DNA of 6,060 nt from JAXDBV01 sp034678415 (GCA_034678415.1 JAXDBV010000346.1:1-6060), one strand, 5' to 3'. Shown: positions 1 to 6,060, numbered from the stretch's first letter. The notes: generated from the letters alone by a model not told the origin. A program made the numbers and translations.

Positions 1-93
1 GAACAAGGTGAGAAGGAATACAAGGAAAAGCCTCCAGGGATTGTATTGCCTTAGCAGCTTGAAAGATCTGGCTATGAAAAGAAATTGATCCAT
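1..93 (-). CDS. N-terminus of a probable membrane protein, possibly an ABC exporter (partial, cut by the left edge)
   Basis: An ATG at 93 opens a frame that stays open for 31 codons to the window edge. The peptide begins MDQFLFIARSFKLL, continues RQYNPWRLF and then enters a hydrophobic stretch (LVFLLTLF). A short amphipathic lead, a basic/aromatic turn and the start of a first membrane helix is what I recall from the N-termini of Bacteroidota ABC transporters that fuse permease and ATPase. The ATPase motifs that would prove this (Walker A, signature, Walker B) lie outside the window. The start codon overlaps the TGA of a doubtful 62-residue frame in a TGATG arrangement. No Shine-Dalgarno sequence is visible; the leader is pyrimidine-rich. 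The two other readings of these bases, on the plus strand, are also short and open, so the call rests on the membrane-protein character of this frame. The family assignment is an inference. Confidence 0.5.
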   Translation of the reverse strand, partial: MDQFLFIARSFKLLRQYNPWRLFLVFLLTLF

Positions 94-281
94 CACCGGT
101 TAAAGGTTGAAATTAATAAGATAAAAGACAAACGATAAAAGGAAAAAAGAAAGGATGGGAAAGAACTTGGAGCTTTCTGCCATGTCAGCCACACAGGCAC
201 CCCGTCATGGTAAGAGATGGCAATGATATCACCGGTTCTCCGGAAGACATTTTTCCTGACCTCAGCTTTATCTGTCCTCAT
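93..281 (-). CDS. Doubtful 62-residue hypothetical frame ahead of the membrane-protein gene
   Basis: I do not recognise this frame. Its first 40 residues (starting MRTDKAEVRK) have a mixed, protein-like composition. The last 24 or so are almost all S, F, P, L, I and Y, because they are read from a pyrimidine-rich tract that looks like leader DNA. In favour of translation, its TGA shares bases with the ATG of the downstream membrane-protein gene (TGATG), an arrangement used for translational coupling. Against it are its short length, the lack of a recognisable domain and the low-complexity tail. On balance I think it is more likely chance than a gene. Confidence 0.15.
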   Translation of the reverse strand: MRTDKAEVRKNVFRRTGDIIAISYHDGVPVWLTWQKAPSSFPSFLFSFYRLSFILLISTFNR

Positions 282-650
282 GAAGCCGTCGGGACAGGTG
301 ACCTGATCTGCTTACCATTATAACTGTGTCTTGGTCAATATATGAAGGGATCGTGAAGGAGGAAGGATAAAAAATAATCATCAGGATAAACGATGCCCGC
401 TGCACCTCTTAAAGAGCTGAATATAAAGAAAGGGCGTGATGCACCATCCATCCTCATGCAGTTCATAATTCTTTTTTGTCCTTGTTGTCTTCCGTTCCGG
501 AATACGTAAGCCGCTCAATGCGGTACCTGTCCCCCTTCACGGTTTACTGATATACTTACTCTCCTGCCGTCCGGCCGGAGGTGAAGCAAGGAGGATCTAA
601 CCTGTCACACGGTATTTCGTTTTCCCGTGCCCGGATGCTTCTCTGCAGGG
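94..650. other. Intergenic stretch without a convincing gene
   Basis: This 557-base stretch separates the end of the large surface-protein gene from the left-edge membrane-protein gene. It holds only short frames. On the minus strand these are 62 codons at 93-281, 40 codons at 335-457 and 25 codons with a GTG start at 463-540; on the plus strand, 38 codons at 207-323. None matches a family I know. The minus strand of about 94-175 is strongly pyrimidine-rich, which looks like untranslated leader rather than coding sequence. The 25-codon frame has a protein-like composition (basic and acidic residues alternating, ending DKKEL) and could be a relic of a decayed gene. I see no tRNA, no clear intrinsic terminator and no insertion-sequence ends. 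Confidence 0.5.
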
Positions 651-3600
651 CTACAGGAATACCACTTTTCTGATAACGGTTCTTTCCCCATCTTCCACCC
701 TCACCAGGCAGGCCCCTTTGACGGAAGACGGTATGCTTACCGTATTGAGATCGCCACCAGTGAGCCGTGTTTCCAGTATTTTCTGTCCCTTGATGTCATA
801 TACCACACATACAGCCCTGTCGCTTACCATCCCGTGTATTATGACCTTTTCGAAGGCGGACCAGATGCGAATATCCTTTCCGTTATTCTCCGGTTCTGTG
901 ATTCCCACCGGCATGTTCTGAGCTGTATGGAGGAAGAAACGGCCCGTGCCATAGTTGTTTTCTGCCAGGGTGGTTGTATACGTACCGGCGCTGAGATCGG
1001 TGAAGACACCTGTCTCACGATCCTCCAGCCAGAACCTGTTGTTGCCCAATGGTTCGATGATGGCTGAAAAGGTCACCTCCCCGCCATCCTGCGAGTCGAT
1101 CCCCACGGGAACAGTGTTCATCTCACAGCCGGCTGCCGGCAAGGCCTGGCGGGTAAAGCTAACGCCGTTATCTTTCACCAGTAAAGTGTAGATCTCCACT
1201 TCCGAACCGCTGTTCATCAGGCCTACATCATAGCCCGGATCCAGCCCGGTGGTCATGTCATCATTGAATACAACGGTTGTCATGCTCTCCTTCTCACCAT
1301 GGCTCACCTTGAGCCGCAGTCCCGGCCAGCGGGAGCCTGCTTTGCCGGATTTGAGTAGTACGGCATCGGTGCTGTGGCTCTGCATGCTCCTGGAGAAGGT
1401 GAATTCAGAATAATCGTTCATGGCAAGAACAAAAAATCCCTGGCCGGCCTGTACATAATCCTGGCCCGGCAGTTCATCTCCCCATCCTGTATACTGGCTG
1501 ATATAGTAAAATGTACCACGGGTACCTTCTGTGGCATCGTAGAGGTACACAGCAACGTAGTTGGGATCAAACTGGCTTTCCGCGGGCGTGACACTATAAT
1601 TAGCGTCTATAAATGCTGATACCTGCAAGGCGGAAGTATACGGATTCCCGAGCATGTTCCATCCGCCGCCGCCATAGTCAACCAGGCTCCTTGCCACACC
1701 TGAATGCCCCGATCCATCAATAAAGGTACGTGCATCATAATTCTCTTCCGATCCGTCAATCACATCATTGTAGGGTGAGGTGGCTTCAATAACGATGTCA
1801 TCCGTAACCACCGAACCGGTAAAGGTGATCAGTCCGTCGCTCGCGGTGGTCTGGTCAAGGTTATACCCCTGTCCGCTCTCCAGGGCAGTAATGCTGACCA
1901 CCGACCAGGTGCCGGTCACCTCGTTCCATTGCCAAACATCGGTGATCTTACCGCTGTTTGTTTCCGTATTGGATGCCACGGGTGAGGCAAAATAGTGATA
2001 GTCACCGTCGCTGGCTTCGGCACGCATTTGCCGGTGATACGTGACAACACCCGTGCTTGTGCCTTCCACGATCAGCGATCCGCTGCTTGCCAGCCCGGAT
2101 GATATTTCCAGTGTCCCTGCATTCGACAGGTTACCGTAAACGGTCAGAGCCTGACCGCTGTTGATGCTAAGAGAGGCCCCCGTTTCGATGGACAGATCTT
2201 TACATTCTGCCACCGGAGCCCCGGATATGGCAGGCTGGTATGTAGTGCTGCTGATGATCACGTCAATGTCAGCATCAGGAACTGTTCCGCAGCTCCAGTT
2301 TGAAGGGTTGTTCCAGTCGGTCTCTGCTCCTGCCGTACCTCCTGTCCAGCTGTTAGGGGTAACTGTCACCTGTATATAATAGGCGCCGCTGGAGCATGAT
2401 GCGCCGGCATTCATTACCCTGAGGTTGGCATTGTATTTTCCGGGTAGTGCTGCAACCGGTACAGCAAGAATTATTGGGCTTGAAGGCAGGGCAGTGAAGG
2501 GCACATCTGTGAATCCCTGGCTTTCCGCTTCGGCATCAAAGTCAATGGTATACTGATCCGGATTCCCTTCCGTAGCCGTATATTCCAGTTCAGCCGTTAA
2601 TGCTTCCTGGCACACCGAAGGATTGCTACCCAGTGTGATAGCGGGTATAACCTGGGTATAGACGAGGATGACCTGGCCATCGCCGCCTGTCCCGCCGGCC
2701 CTGGTGGTGGTAACCGTTGACCGTGCCCCTCCGCCACCGCCGCCGGGAGCTGAACCCGGGAGTCCATTGCCGTTGGTGGTTCTATAGTTACCACCCAGAC
2801 CGCCCTCGTATTCACCGGTTCCGGCGTCTCCCCTCACGGCATTTCCTCCGTCACCTCCGTCACCTCCGCTACCGGCGCCACCTCCTCCTCCGGCTCCATT
2901 TCCTGCCGCTGTTCCTCCGGTGCCACCATCATACGTACCCGTTCCACCGGCACCACCACTCCCGTATCCTCCTGATCCCCTCAAACCTCCGTATCCCCCG
3001 GCGGCGGTCACTGTCCCTCCCGTACCGGTAACTGTCGTCTCACCGCCGGGATTACCGTCTGCATTGGCAGCGGATGTGCCACCCGCACCAATGGTTATCG
3101 TATATTCCTCACCCGAACTCACGGTCAGTTCAGCGGTATGGTATGCTCCACCGCCTCCACCACCACCGGCTCCACTTCTTGCTCCACCACCACCTCCTCC
3201 TCCTCCCCAGGCATGAACAGTTACACTTGTGACACATGAGGGCACTGTCCATGAGGTACTGGATGAATAGGTGATCTCCTGGGGTATGACATTGGTAGGA
3301 ACAACTTCTCCGGTAGCCAGGATAACAGCAGGGAAATAAGTTCCGTAGGTATCGGTGAAACTGATCTGGTTAACCTGGGTTTCTGTAAGGCCGGCTGATG
3401 AATTACCAAAGAATACTTTTCCTCCCGTTCCGCCAGTCCCGTTCCATGCTCCCTGCCATCCGGTGATCAGAAGCTCATCATCGCCCCATGACACCCCGTT
3501 GCTGGCAGCAAACGCCAGGGTATGATCTCCCGTGCCCAGAGCAAGGGTGGCAGCACCATTCACATCGAGGGTGCCTGCTGTAATGGAATAGCCGGACGGT

Positions 3601-4739
3601 GATCCCGTACTGAATGTCCCACCATTCAATACAATGGATGAGCCACTGCTGAAACAGCCAGTCGACCCGCATTGCAGCCCACCTGCCGTTATCGTGGTAG
3701 CACCGGTATATGTGTTTGATCCTGAAAACACCAGGGTGCCGTTACCGGTCTTGGTAAAGGTACGGTCCCCACTGACATCACCACCGATTGTCAGGTCAGC
3801 GGATGATGAAGTATTATCAGCGACATTGAATGTAGCGTTCAGTACCAGGGTGATATTGACTGAGATAACAGGGCCGTACGAACCTGCACCGGCATCATAT
3901 ACATAATTCATCCGGTTTACCTGGAGGGTGCCTGATCCTCTGATCTCTGAAGCCGCTGCTGTACCGGTATACATGATCACCGGCCTGTCGGAGGCTGTCG
4001 CAGTCACTAACAAGGTCCGGCCATCAGGTATCTCCAGTATCCTGCCGGGATTAATGGTCAGTCCATTGTTATATACCACCGCGTCCCGGTCAACCACAAC
4101 ACCTTCTTCACTTGAATTATCAATGATAAGTACATTAAAGTACATATTGTAATTAGGGCCATCATGGATACCACTAATGGTCTGCTTCGTGGTTCCATTC
4201 ATGGTGATACGGCAGAAATCGCCGCCATTAATCATATTAAATAACAACGGATTCGTTCCTGTCCCGTTAATTGTGATATCTCCTTTTATATAAAGGTCAT
4301 GCGTCCGGTTGGTTGTTGCGTTCGCAGGATAGAACTGCCCGGTGGATGATTCGGTGAAATTCCCGTTGATCACCATGTTATTGATAACCATGCCTGCTCC
4401 GTCTGTTCCCACGATCAGGGTACCGTCAACGTTCAGATCATTGCAGGTGGCATTGGCATCATTGATATACACCGTTGCCCCGGCAACGATGGTTACATTG
4501 TCAGCGGCACCCGGCACAACACCCCCGACCCATGTGGTTGTGACATTCCAGTTTCCACCGGAGGCTGTGGATGAAATATCGGCCCCCGGCAGTGCCTGTG
4601 CGAGAAGCAGCAAAAACGCCGGGGTAAGGATCACCTCACCCCAGCGTGTTACCGTTGATCTCCTTCGCCTTGTCTGCCTCACGGCATCTGGCATTGTCTT
4701 AGCCATGAACCTTGTAATGAAGGAGTATATCCGTTTCAT
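651..4739 (-). CDS. Large secreted multidomain surface protein with T9SS C-terminal sorting domain (1362 residues)
   Basis: This is probably an adhesin-like or structural protein exported by Sec and then carried across the outer membrane by the type IX system. Residues 1-53 form a signal peptide with a long basic N-region (RRRR at 24-27), a hydrophobic core at about 36-49 and likely cleavage after A49 or A53. Residues 61-84 (GGNWN, then W70, then VPGAADNVTI) open a beta-helix-like strip of the kind common in Bacteroidota surface proteins. Residues about 323-357 are a PATR-like autotransporter-associated repeat (KTGNGTL, then SGSNTYTGATT). Residues about 495-693 are a glycine-rich domain. Residues about 697-793 are PKD-like (NPSVCQ, later DQYTIDFD). 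Residues about 806-900 are a second strip (NWSCGTVPD). Residues about 905-1280 carry Bacteroidota extracellular motifs (YHYFASPV, GNPYTS, AGQGFFV, FWLEDRETG). A sorting domain ends the protein. ATG 4739 is chosen because it sits about 50 nt below a good promoter; M12 or M16 would shorten the N-region. I saw no catalytic motif. The gene appears to be monocistronic. Confidence 0.93.
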   Translation of the reverse strand: MKRIYSFITRFMAKTMPDAVRQTRRRRSTVTRWGEVILTPAFLLLLAQALPGADISSTASGGNWNVTTTWVGGVVPGAADNVTIVAGATVYINDANATCNDLNVDGTLIVGTDGAGMVINNMVINGNFTESSTGQFYPANATTNRTHDLYIKGDITINGTGTNPLLFNMINGGDFCRITMNGTTKQTISGIHDGPNYNMYFNVLIIDNSSEEGVVVDRDAVVYNNGLTINPGRILEIPDGRTLLVTATASDRPVIMYTGTAAASEIRGSGTLQVNRMNYVYDAGAGSYGPVISVNITLVLNATFNVADNTSSSADLTIGGDVSGDRTFTKTGNGTLVFSGSNTYTGATTITAGGLQCGSTGCFSSGSSIVLNGGTFSTGSPSGYSITAGTLDVNGAATLALGTGDHTLAFAASNGVSWGDDELLITGWQGAWNGTGGTGGKVFFGNSSAGLTETQVNQISFTDTYGTYFPAVILATGEVVPTNVIPQEITYSSSTSWTVPSCVTSVTVHAWGGGGGGGGARSGAGGGGGGGAYHTAELTVSSGEEYTITIGAGGTSAANADGNPGGETTVTGTGGTVTAAGGYGGLRGSGGYGSGGAGGTGTYDGGTGGTAAGNGAGGGGGAGSGGDGGDGGNAVRGDAGTGEYEGGLGGNYRTTNGNGLPGSAPGGGGGGARSTVTTTRAGGTGGDGQVILVYTQVIPAITLGSNPSVCQEALTAELEYTATEGNPDQYTIDFDAEAESQGFTDVPFTALPSSPIILAVPVAALPGKYNANLRVMNAGASCSSGAYYIQVTVTPNSWTGGTAGAETDWNNPSNWSCGTVPDADIDVIISSTTYQPAISGAPVAECKDLSIETGASLSINSGQALTVYGNLSNAGTLEISSGLASSGSLIVEGTSTGVVTYHRQMRAEASDGDYHYFASPVASNTETNSGKITDVWQWNEVTGTWSVVSITALESGQGYNLDQTTASDGLITFTGSVVTDDIVIEATSPYNDVIDGSEENYDARTFIDGSGHSGVARSLVDYGGGGWNMLGNPYTSALQVSAFIDANYSVTPAESQFDPNYVAVYLYDATEGTRGTFYYISQYTGWGDELPGQDYVQAGQGFFVLAMNDYSEFTFSRSMQSHSTDAVLLKSGKAGSRWPGLRLKVSHGEKESMTTVVFNDDMTTGLDPGYDVGLMNSGSEVEIYTLLVKDNGVSFTRQALPAAGCEMNTVPVGIDSQDGGEVTFSAIIEPLGNNRFWLEDRETGVFTDLSAGTYTTTLAENNYGTGRFFLHTAQNMPVGITEPENNGKDIRIWSAFEKVIIHGMVSDRAVCVVYDIKGQKILETRLTGGDLNTVSIPSSVKGACLVRVEDGERTVIRKVVFL
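654..882 (-). other. T9SS C-terminal sorting domain of the surface protein (variant form)
   Basis: This covers residues about 1287-1362. It begins IRIWSAFEKVIIHG, passes through VVYDIKGQKILETRL and ends VIRKVVFL. The pattern of beta strands, the central YD.KGQ turn and the terminal run of basic then hydrophobic residues match the type IX sorting domain, which in this family directs passage through the outer membrane and anchoring or release at the cell surface. The usual opening YPNP motif is absent; its place is taken by IWSAFEK, a variant I recall from other Bacteroidales proteins. Confidence 0.8.
2660..3245 (-). repeat. Glycine-rich low-complexity domain inside the surface protein
   Basis: This corresponds to residues about 499-693. 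It opens with SWTVPSCVTSVTVHAWG followed by runs of eight and seven consecutive glycines, and a short ordered patch (AYHTAELTVSSGEEYTITIG) interrupts them. Glycine-dominated GGxGG repeats follow up to GGDGQVILVYT. This order (a TVP.GVTSV-like lead, poly-Gly, a TVxxGxxYTxTxGAGG strand, more poly-Gly, a terminal GxVxLxY strand) matches the glycine-rich domain known from phage tail fibres and bacterial surface proteins. At DNA level the plus strand is built of CCACC, CCTCC and CCGCC units, with a nine-base unit CCTCCGTCA repeated exactly at 2845-2853 and 2854-2862. Such tracts are prone to slippage and length variation. Proline-rich frames on the plus strand here are shadows. Confidence 0.85.
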
Positions 4740-4794
4740 ATGTTTGTATAAATGATTACCACATCTATCTTTCTCTTTATAAGATACTTATTTT
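4740..4794 (-). promoter_or_regulatory. AT-rich 5' leader of the surface-protein gene, no Shine-Dalgarno sequence
   Basis: The bases just before the ATG at 4739 read ATCATTTATACAAACAT on the minus strand. There is no GGAGG-like ribosome site; the A-rich, unstructured stretch is the usual Bacteroidota translation-start context. This supports ATG 4739 as the start, although internal methionines at residues 12 and 16 remain possible. Confidence 0.4.
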
Positions 4795-4823
4795 CAAATA
4801 TATGAAAATTTACCACTTGCAAG
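4795..4823 (-). promoter_or_regulatory. Bacteroidota-type promoter for the surface-protein gene
   Basis: Read on the minus strand, TATATTTG at 4802-4795 matches the Bacteroidota -7 consensus TAnnTTTG exactly. A TTG at 4822-4820, 17 nt upstream, fits a weak -33 element (consensus TTTG). Transcription would begin near 4788, giving a leader of about 50 nt before the ATG at 4739. The surrounding DNA is clearly richer in A and T than either flank. No operator or riboswitch fold was recognised in the leader. Confidence 0.55.
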
Positions 4824-4885
4824 AAGGAAGCGGCCGCGATTTATCCCCCTTTTATTCACATTTTACGGATTTCTTCATATCCGGG

Positions 4886-5281
4886 TTATTTGGTATCGAA
4901 GAAATATTCATCCTCCGTATAGTGCCGGGAACCAGGGAATACAAATAAGGCAGGAAAGCCATCAGACACACCTTTCAGTACATAAGGATACCATGCATTC
5001 AGTAAGGCATCACTCTCCAGTGCTTTCCCGCAGGGCATCAAACGATGGTTTCTGTCCGCGGCAGTATGCCGGAAGTACAAGGGAGGCAGGGAAGAACGGG
5101 CATGTTGGCAAATGAGAGGATGACATATTGAACCATCCAATATGTTTCTCTTAAAATTTGTAGAAATATGACATCCCACCATACACCCTGTCGATGAATG
5201 CTTCATGGTTAAGGCTTCATGGAATGATCCCGGACAGCGGTAAATCGGTAACATTGTCTCCTTAGCTTTGTGCCGTCTCAC
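4886..5281 (-). CDS. Hypothetical cysteine-rich 131-residue frame downstream of the PqqD-like gene (doubtful)
   Basis: I do not recognise this protein. The frame starts 37 nt after the PqqD-like stop codon and is on the same strand, so it could be the third gene of that operon. The first 80 residues are rich in C, H, P and S (six cysteines between residues about 16 and 59, including CMVGC and CHPLIC), with no domain I know and the look of non-coding DNA. The last 50 residues (from LMPCGKALESD, through LLNAWYPYVLKG, to TEDEYFFDTK) have a more natural composition. There is no signal peptide or membrane segment. It may be a real small protein, a RiPP precursor, a decayed gene or chance. The large-gene promoter lies just beyond its end, which fits the end of a transcription unit. 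I favour chance or decay slightly. Confidence 0.3.
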   Translation of the reverse strand: MRRHKAKETMLPIYRCPGSFHEALTMKHSSTGCMVGCHISTNFKRNILDGSICHPLICQHARSSLPPLYFRHTAADRNHRLMPCGKALESDALLNAWYPYVLKGVSDGFPALFVFPGSRHYTEDEYFFDTK

Positions 5282-5318
5282 TTGATGTGCTGCGGGCCGG
5301 GCCGGCGGATGCTGCCTG

Positions 5319-5588
5319 TCATTCCTCCACTGCTATCACCAGGCCATAGCGGATCATCTCCTCCAGATGTTGAGTCACTTCCTCCCGGCATTGCCCGGCA
5401 TCCACTTCATATTCATCCATCAGCACGCCGCAGATGGTATCCATCGGCAAAGCCTTTTCCAGCATATCCCAGATACGTGTGGCCACAGGATTGAGGGAAA
5501 AATATTTCCCCTTGTCGAGGTCCATCATCACCATCTCATCATGCAGACGGCCTGAAATCGTTTTGCTGTTTCTTATATATTTGGTCAT
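5319..5588 (-). CDS. PqqD-like protein (RiPP recognition element fold), 89 residues
   Basis: Proteins of the PqqD family are small winged-helix domains that bind the leader of a ribosomally made peptide and present it to modifying enzymes. Length and pattern fit: a beta hairpin at residues about 14-31 (GRLHDEMVMMDLDKGKYFSL), the conserved LN followed by a small-residue helix start (LNPVATRIWDML), a helix around DTICGVLMDEY, and a last helix ending in the family's L..M...GL pattern (HLEEMIRYGLVIAVEE). The gene begins 17 nt after the cysteine-cluster gene and almost certainly shares its transcript; no Shine-Dalgarno sequence is visible. The start at 5588 is well placed: MTKYIRNSKTI is a typical N-terminus. 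Many Bacteroidota carry stand-alone PqqD-like genes in lasso-peptide-like or uncharacterised clusters, so pyrroloquinoline quinone synthesis is not implied. The peptide partner is not identified in the window. Confidence 0.85.
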   Translation of the reverse strand: MTKYIRNSKTISGRLHDEMVMMDLDKGKYFSLNPVATRIWDMLEKALPMDTICGVLMDEYEVDAGQCREEVTQHLEEMIRYGLVIAVEE

Positions 5589-5605
5589 TAGTTAATGATT
5601 TACAC

Positions 5606-6060
5606 TTATCCTGCACCGGTCATGAGATTCTCAAAATCGCTCACCGACCTGAAATGCTTTATCAGCAGTGTCTCAAAAATATTACATTTTGCCTGTAAAA
5701 GTGCTGCTTCATGGCACGCCGGGTCTTTCTCACCGTCCGGCTCCTGCATCTTATTGACCTCCAACAGTAGTTGCCTGAAGTGTATCTTTTCCTGCCTGCC
5801 TGTCAGGCGCCGGTAATCCTCCACCAACCTGTCACGCATATAAACCGCATGCTTCACGATCTGCCGGGCTTCCTGTATGGTGATCTCCTTCACCTCATAA
5901 TTCTTAAGGAGCTGGCAGCGGTAAGTTGAACAGACCCTCGCCTTGTGTCCCTGGTATATCGTACATAACCCGGAGAAATAGGGACAAGGAAGGTAGAAAT
6001 ACTCCTGGTCGTCCCTTGTGAAACAGTTCTCTCTCATCCTTTCCGGCAGGTGTTCCCTCT
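5606..6060 (-). CDS. YkgJ-like cysteine-cluster protein (partial, N-terminus beyond the right edge)
   Basis: The frame is open from its TAA at 5606-5608 to the window edge; an ATG at 6037 gives 143 residues, but seven more in-frame codons precede it (REHLPER), so the true start is probably outside. Counting from that ATG, cysteines at 5, 18, 25, 36 and 41 form the pattern PCPYFSGLC, then IYQGHKARVCSTYRC. This is the second half of the YkgJ-type cluster, which in that family is thought to bind zinc or iron. The first half, usually a CxxCGxCC motif some tens of residues earlier, is not visible and should lie upstream of the window. The rest is charged and helical (QEARQIVKHAVYMRDRLVEDY), with two further cysteines near residues 109 and 118. 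It has no signal peptide in the visible part and is probably cytoplasmic. It directly precedes the PqqD-like gene, suggesting a joint role, perhaps in peptide modification; its reaction is unknown. Confidence 0.75.
   Translation of the reverse strand, partial: REHLPERMRENCFTRDDQEYFYLPCPYFSGLCTIYQGHKARVCSTYRCQLLKNYEVKEITIQEARQIVKHAVYMRDRLVEDYRRLTGRQEKIHFRQLLLEVNKMQEPDGEKDPACHEAALLQAKCNIFETLLIKHFRSVSDFENLMTGAG

Noticed and set aside
2..88. Plus-strand frame open from the left edge (28 codons, ending KDLAMKRN)
   Set aside because: It could be the tail of a plus-strand gene, but the minus-strand membrane-protein reading of the same bases is better supported and has a proper ATG.
129..137. Minus-strand TATCGTTTG as a promoter for the left-edge gene
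   Set aside because: The TA to TTTG spacing is one base too long for TAnnTTTG and no -33 TTTG lies at the right distance upstream.
92..237. Ten-base direct repeat ATCACCGGTT at 92-101 and 228-237
   Set aside because: It is short and contains a palindromic core (ACCGGT) that also occurs elsewhere in the window; there is no evidence of an operator or attachment site.
207..323. 38-codon plus-strand frame (MVRDGNDITGSPEDIF...)
   Set aside because: Its composition is reasonable, but it is very short, overlaps other short frames and matches no family I know.
607..625. CACGG ... CCGTG hairpin just after the surface-protein stop as a terminator
   Set aside because: The stem is only five base pairs and is not followed by a T-tract on the minus strand.
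627..1067. 146-codon plus-strand frame opposite the end of the surface-protein gene
   Set aside because: It lies almost entirely antisense to the T9SS sorting domain and has the C/H/Y-rich composition of a shadow; no domain is recognisable.
2717..3216. Overlapping plus-strand frames rich in proline, arginine and histidine
   Set aside because: They are the complement of the glycine-rich domain: glycine codons GGN read as proline or arginine/histidine on the other strand. The minus frame is the one with consistent domain structure.
4342..4755. 137-codon plus-strand frame over the start of the large gene
   Set aside because: It is antisense to the signal peptide and first beta module of a well-supported gene, and shows no family motif.
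5281..5318. GC-rich inverted sequence (GCCGG/CCGGC) after the PqqD-like stop as a terminator
   Set aside because: The arms are separated by a single base, so no stable hairpin loop can form there, and no T-run follows on the minus strand.
5270..5555. Plus-strand frames across the PqqD-like gene
   Set aside because: They are antisense to a recognisable PqqD-like protein; their composition (P, H, R, S rich) fits shadows.

Overview
The window looks like part of a Bacteroidota chromosome, probably from the Bacteroidales/Marinilabiliales side of the phylum. The evidence is a type IX secretion (T9SS) C-terminal sorting domain, a Bacteroidota-type promoter (TATATTTG, matching TAnnTTTG), start codons without a Shine-Dalgarno sequence, and surface-protein modules typical of that phylum. 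Every gene I can support lies on the minus strand, so transcription runs from the right edge to the left.

Right edge (about 5319-6060): a cysteine-cluster protein of the YkgJ type, cut by the window edge, is followed 17 nt later by a complete 89-residue PqqD-like protein. PqqD-like folds are peptide-recognition (RRE) domains of RiPP pathways. From 5318 to 4740 there is a doubtful cysteine-rich 131-residue reading frame and then an AT-rich promoter region.

Centre (651-4739): one 1362-residue gene encodes a secreted, multidomain surface protein. In order it has a signal peptide with a long basic N-region, a beta-helix-like module, an autotransporter-associated (PATR-like) repeat, a very glycine-rich domain resembling those of phage tail fibres, a PKD-like domain, a second beta-helix-like strip, a long Bacteroidota extracellular module, and a T9SS sorting domain of a variant type. 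No enzymatic motif was seen, so a structural or adhesive role is inferred.

Left edge (1-650): a 557-base stretch has no convincing gene. It is followed by the first 31 codons of a membrane protein starting at 93, whose N-terminus resembles Bacteroidota ABC exporter permease/ATPase proteins; the rest lies outside the window.

A peptide-recognition protein, a cysteine-cluster protein and a possible exporter on one strand would fit a peptide modification and export locus. The surface protein lies between them with its own promoter, no modification enzyme or precursor is proven here, and the link is only a hypothesis.
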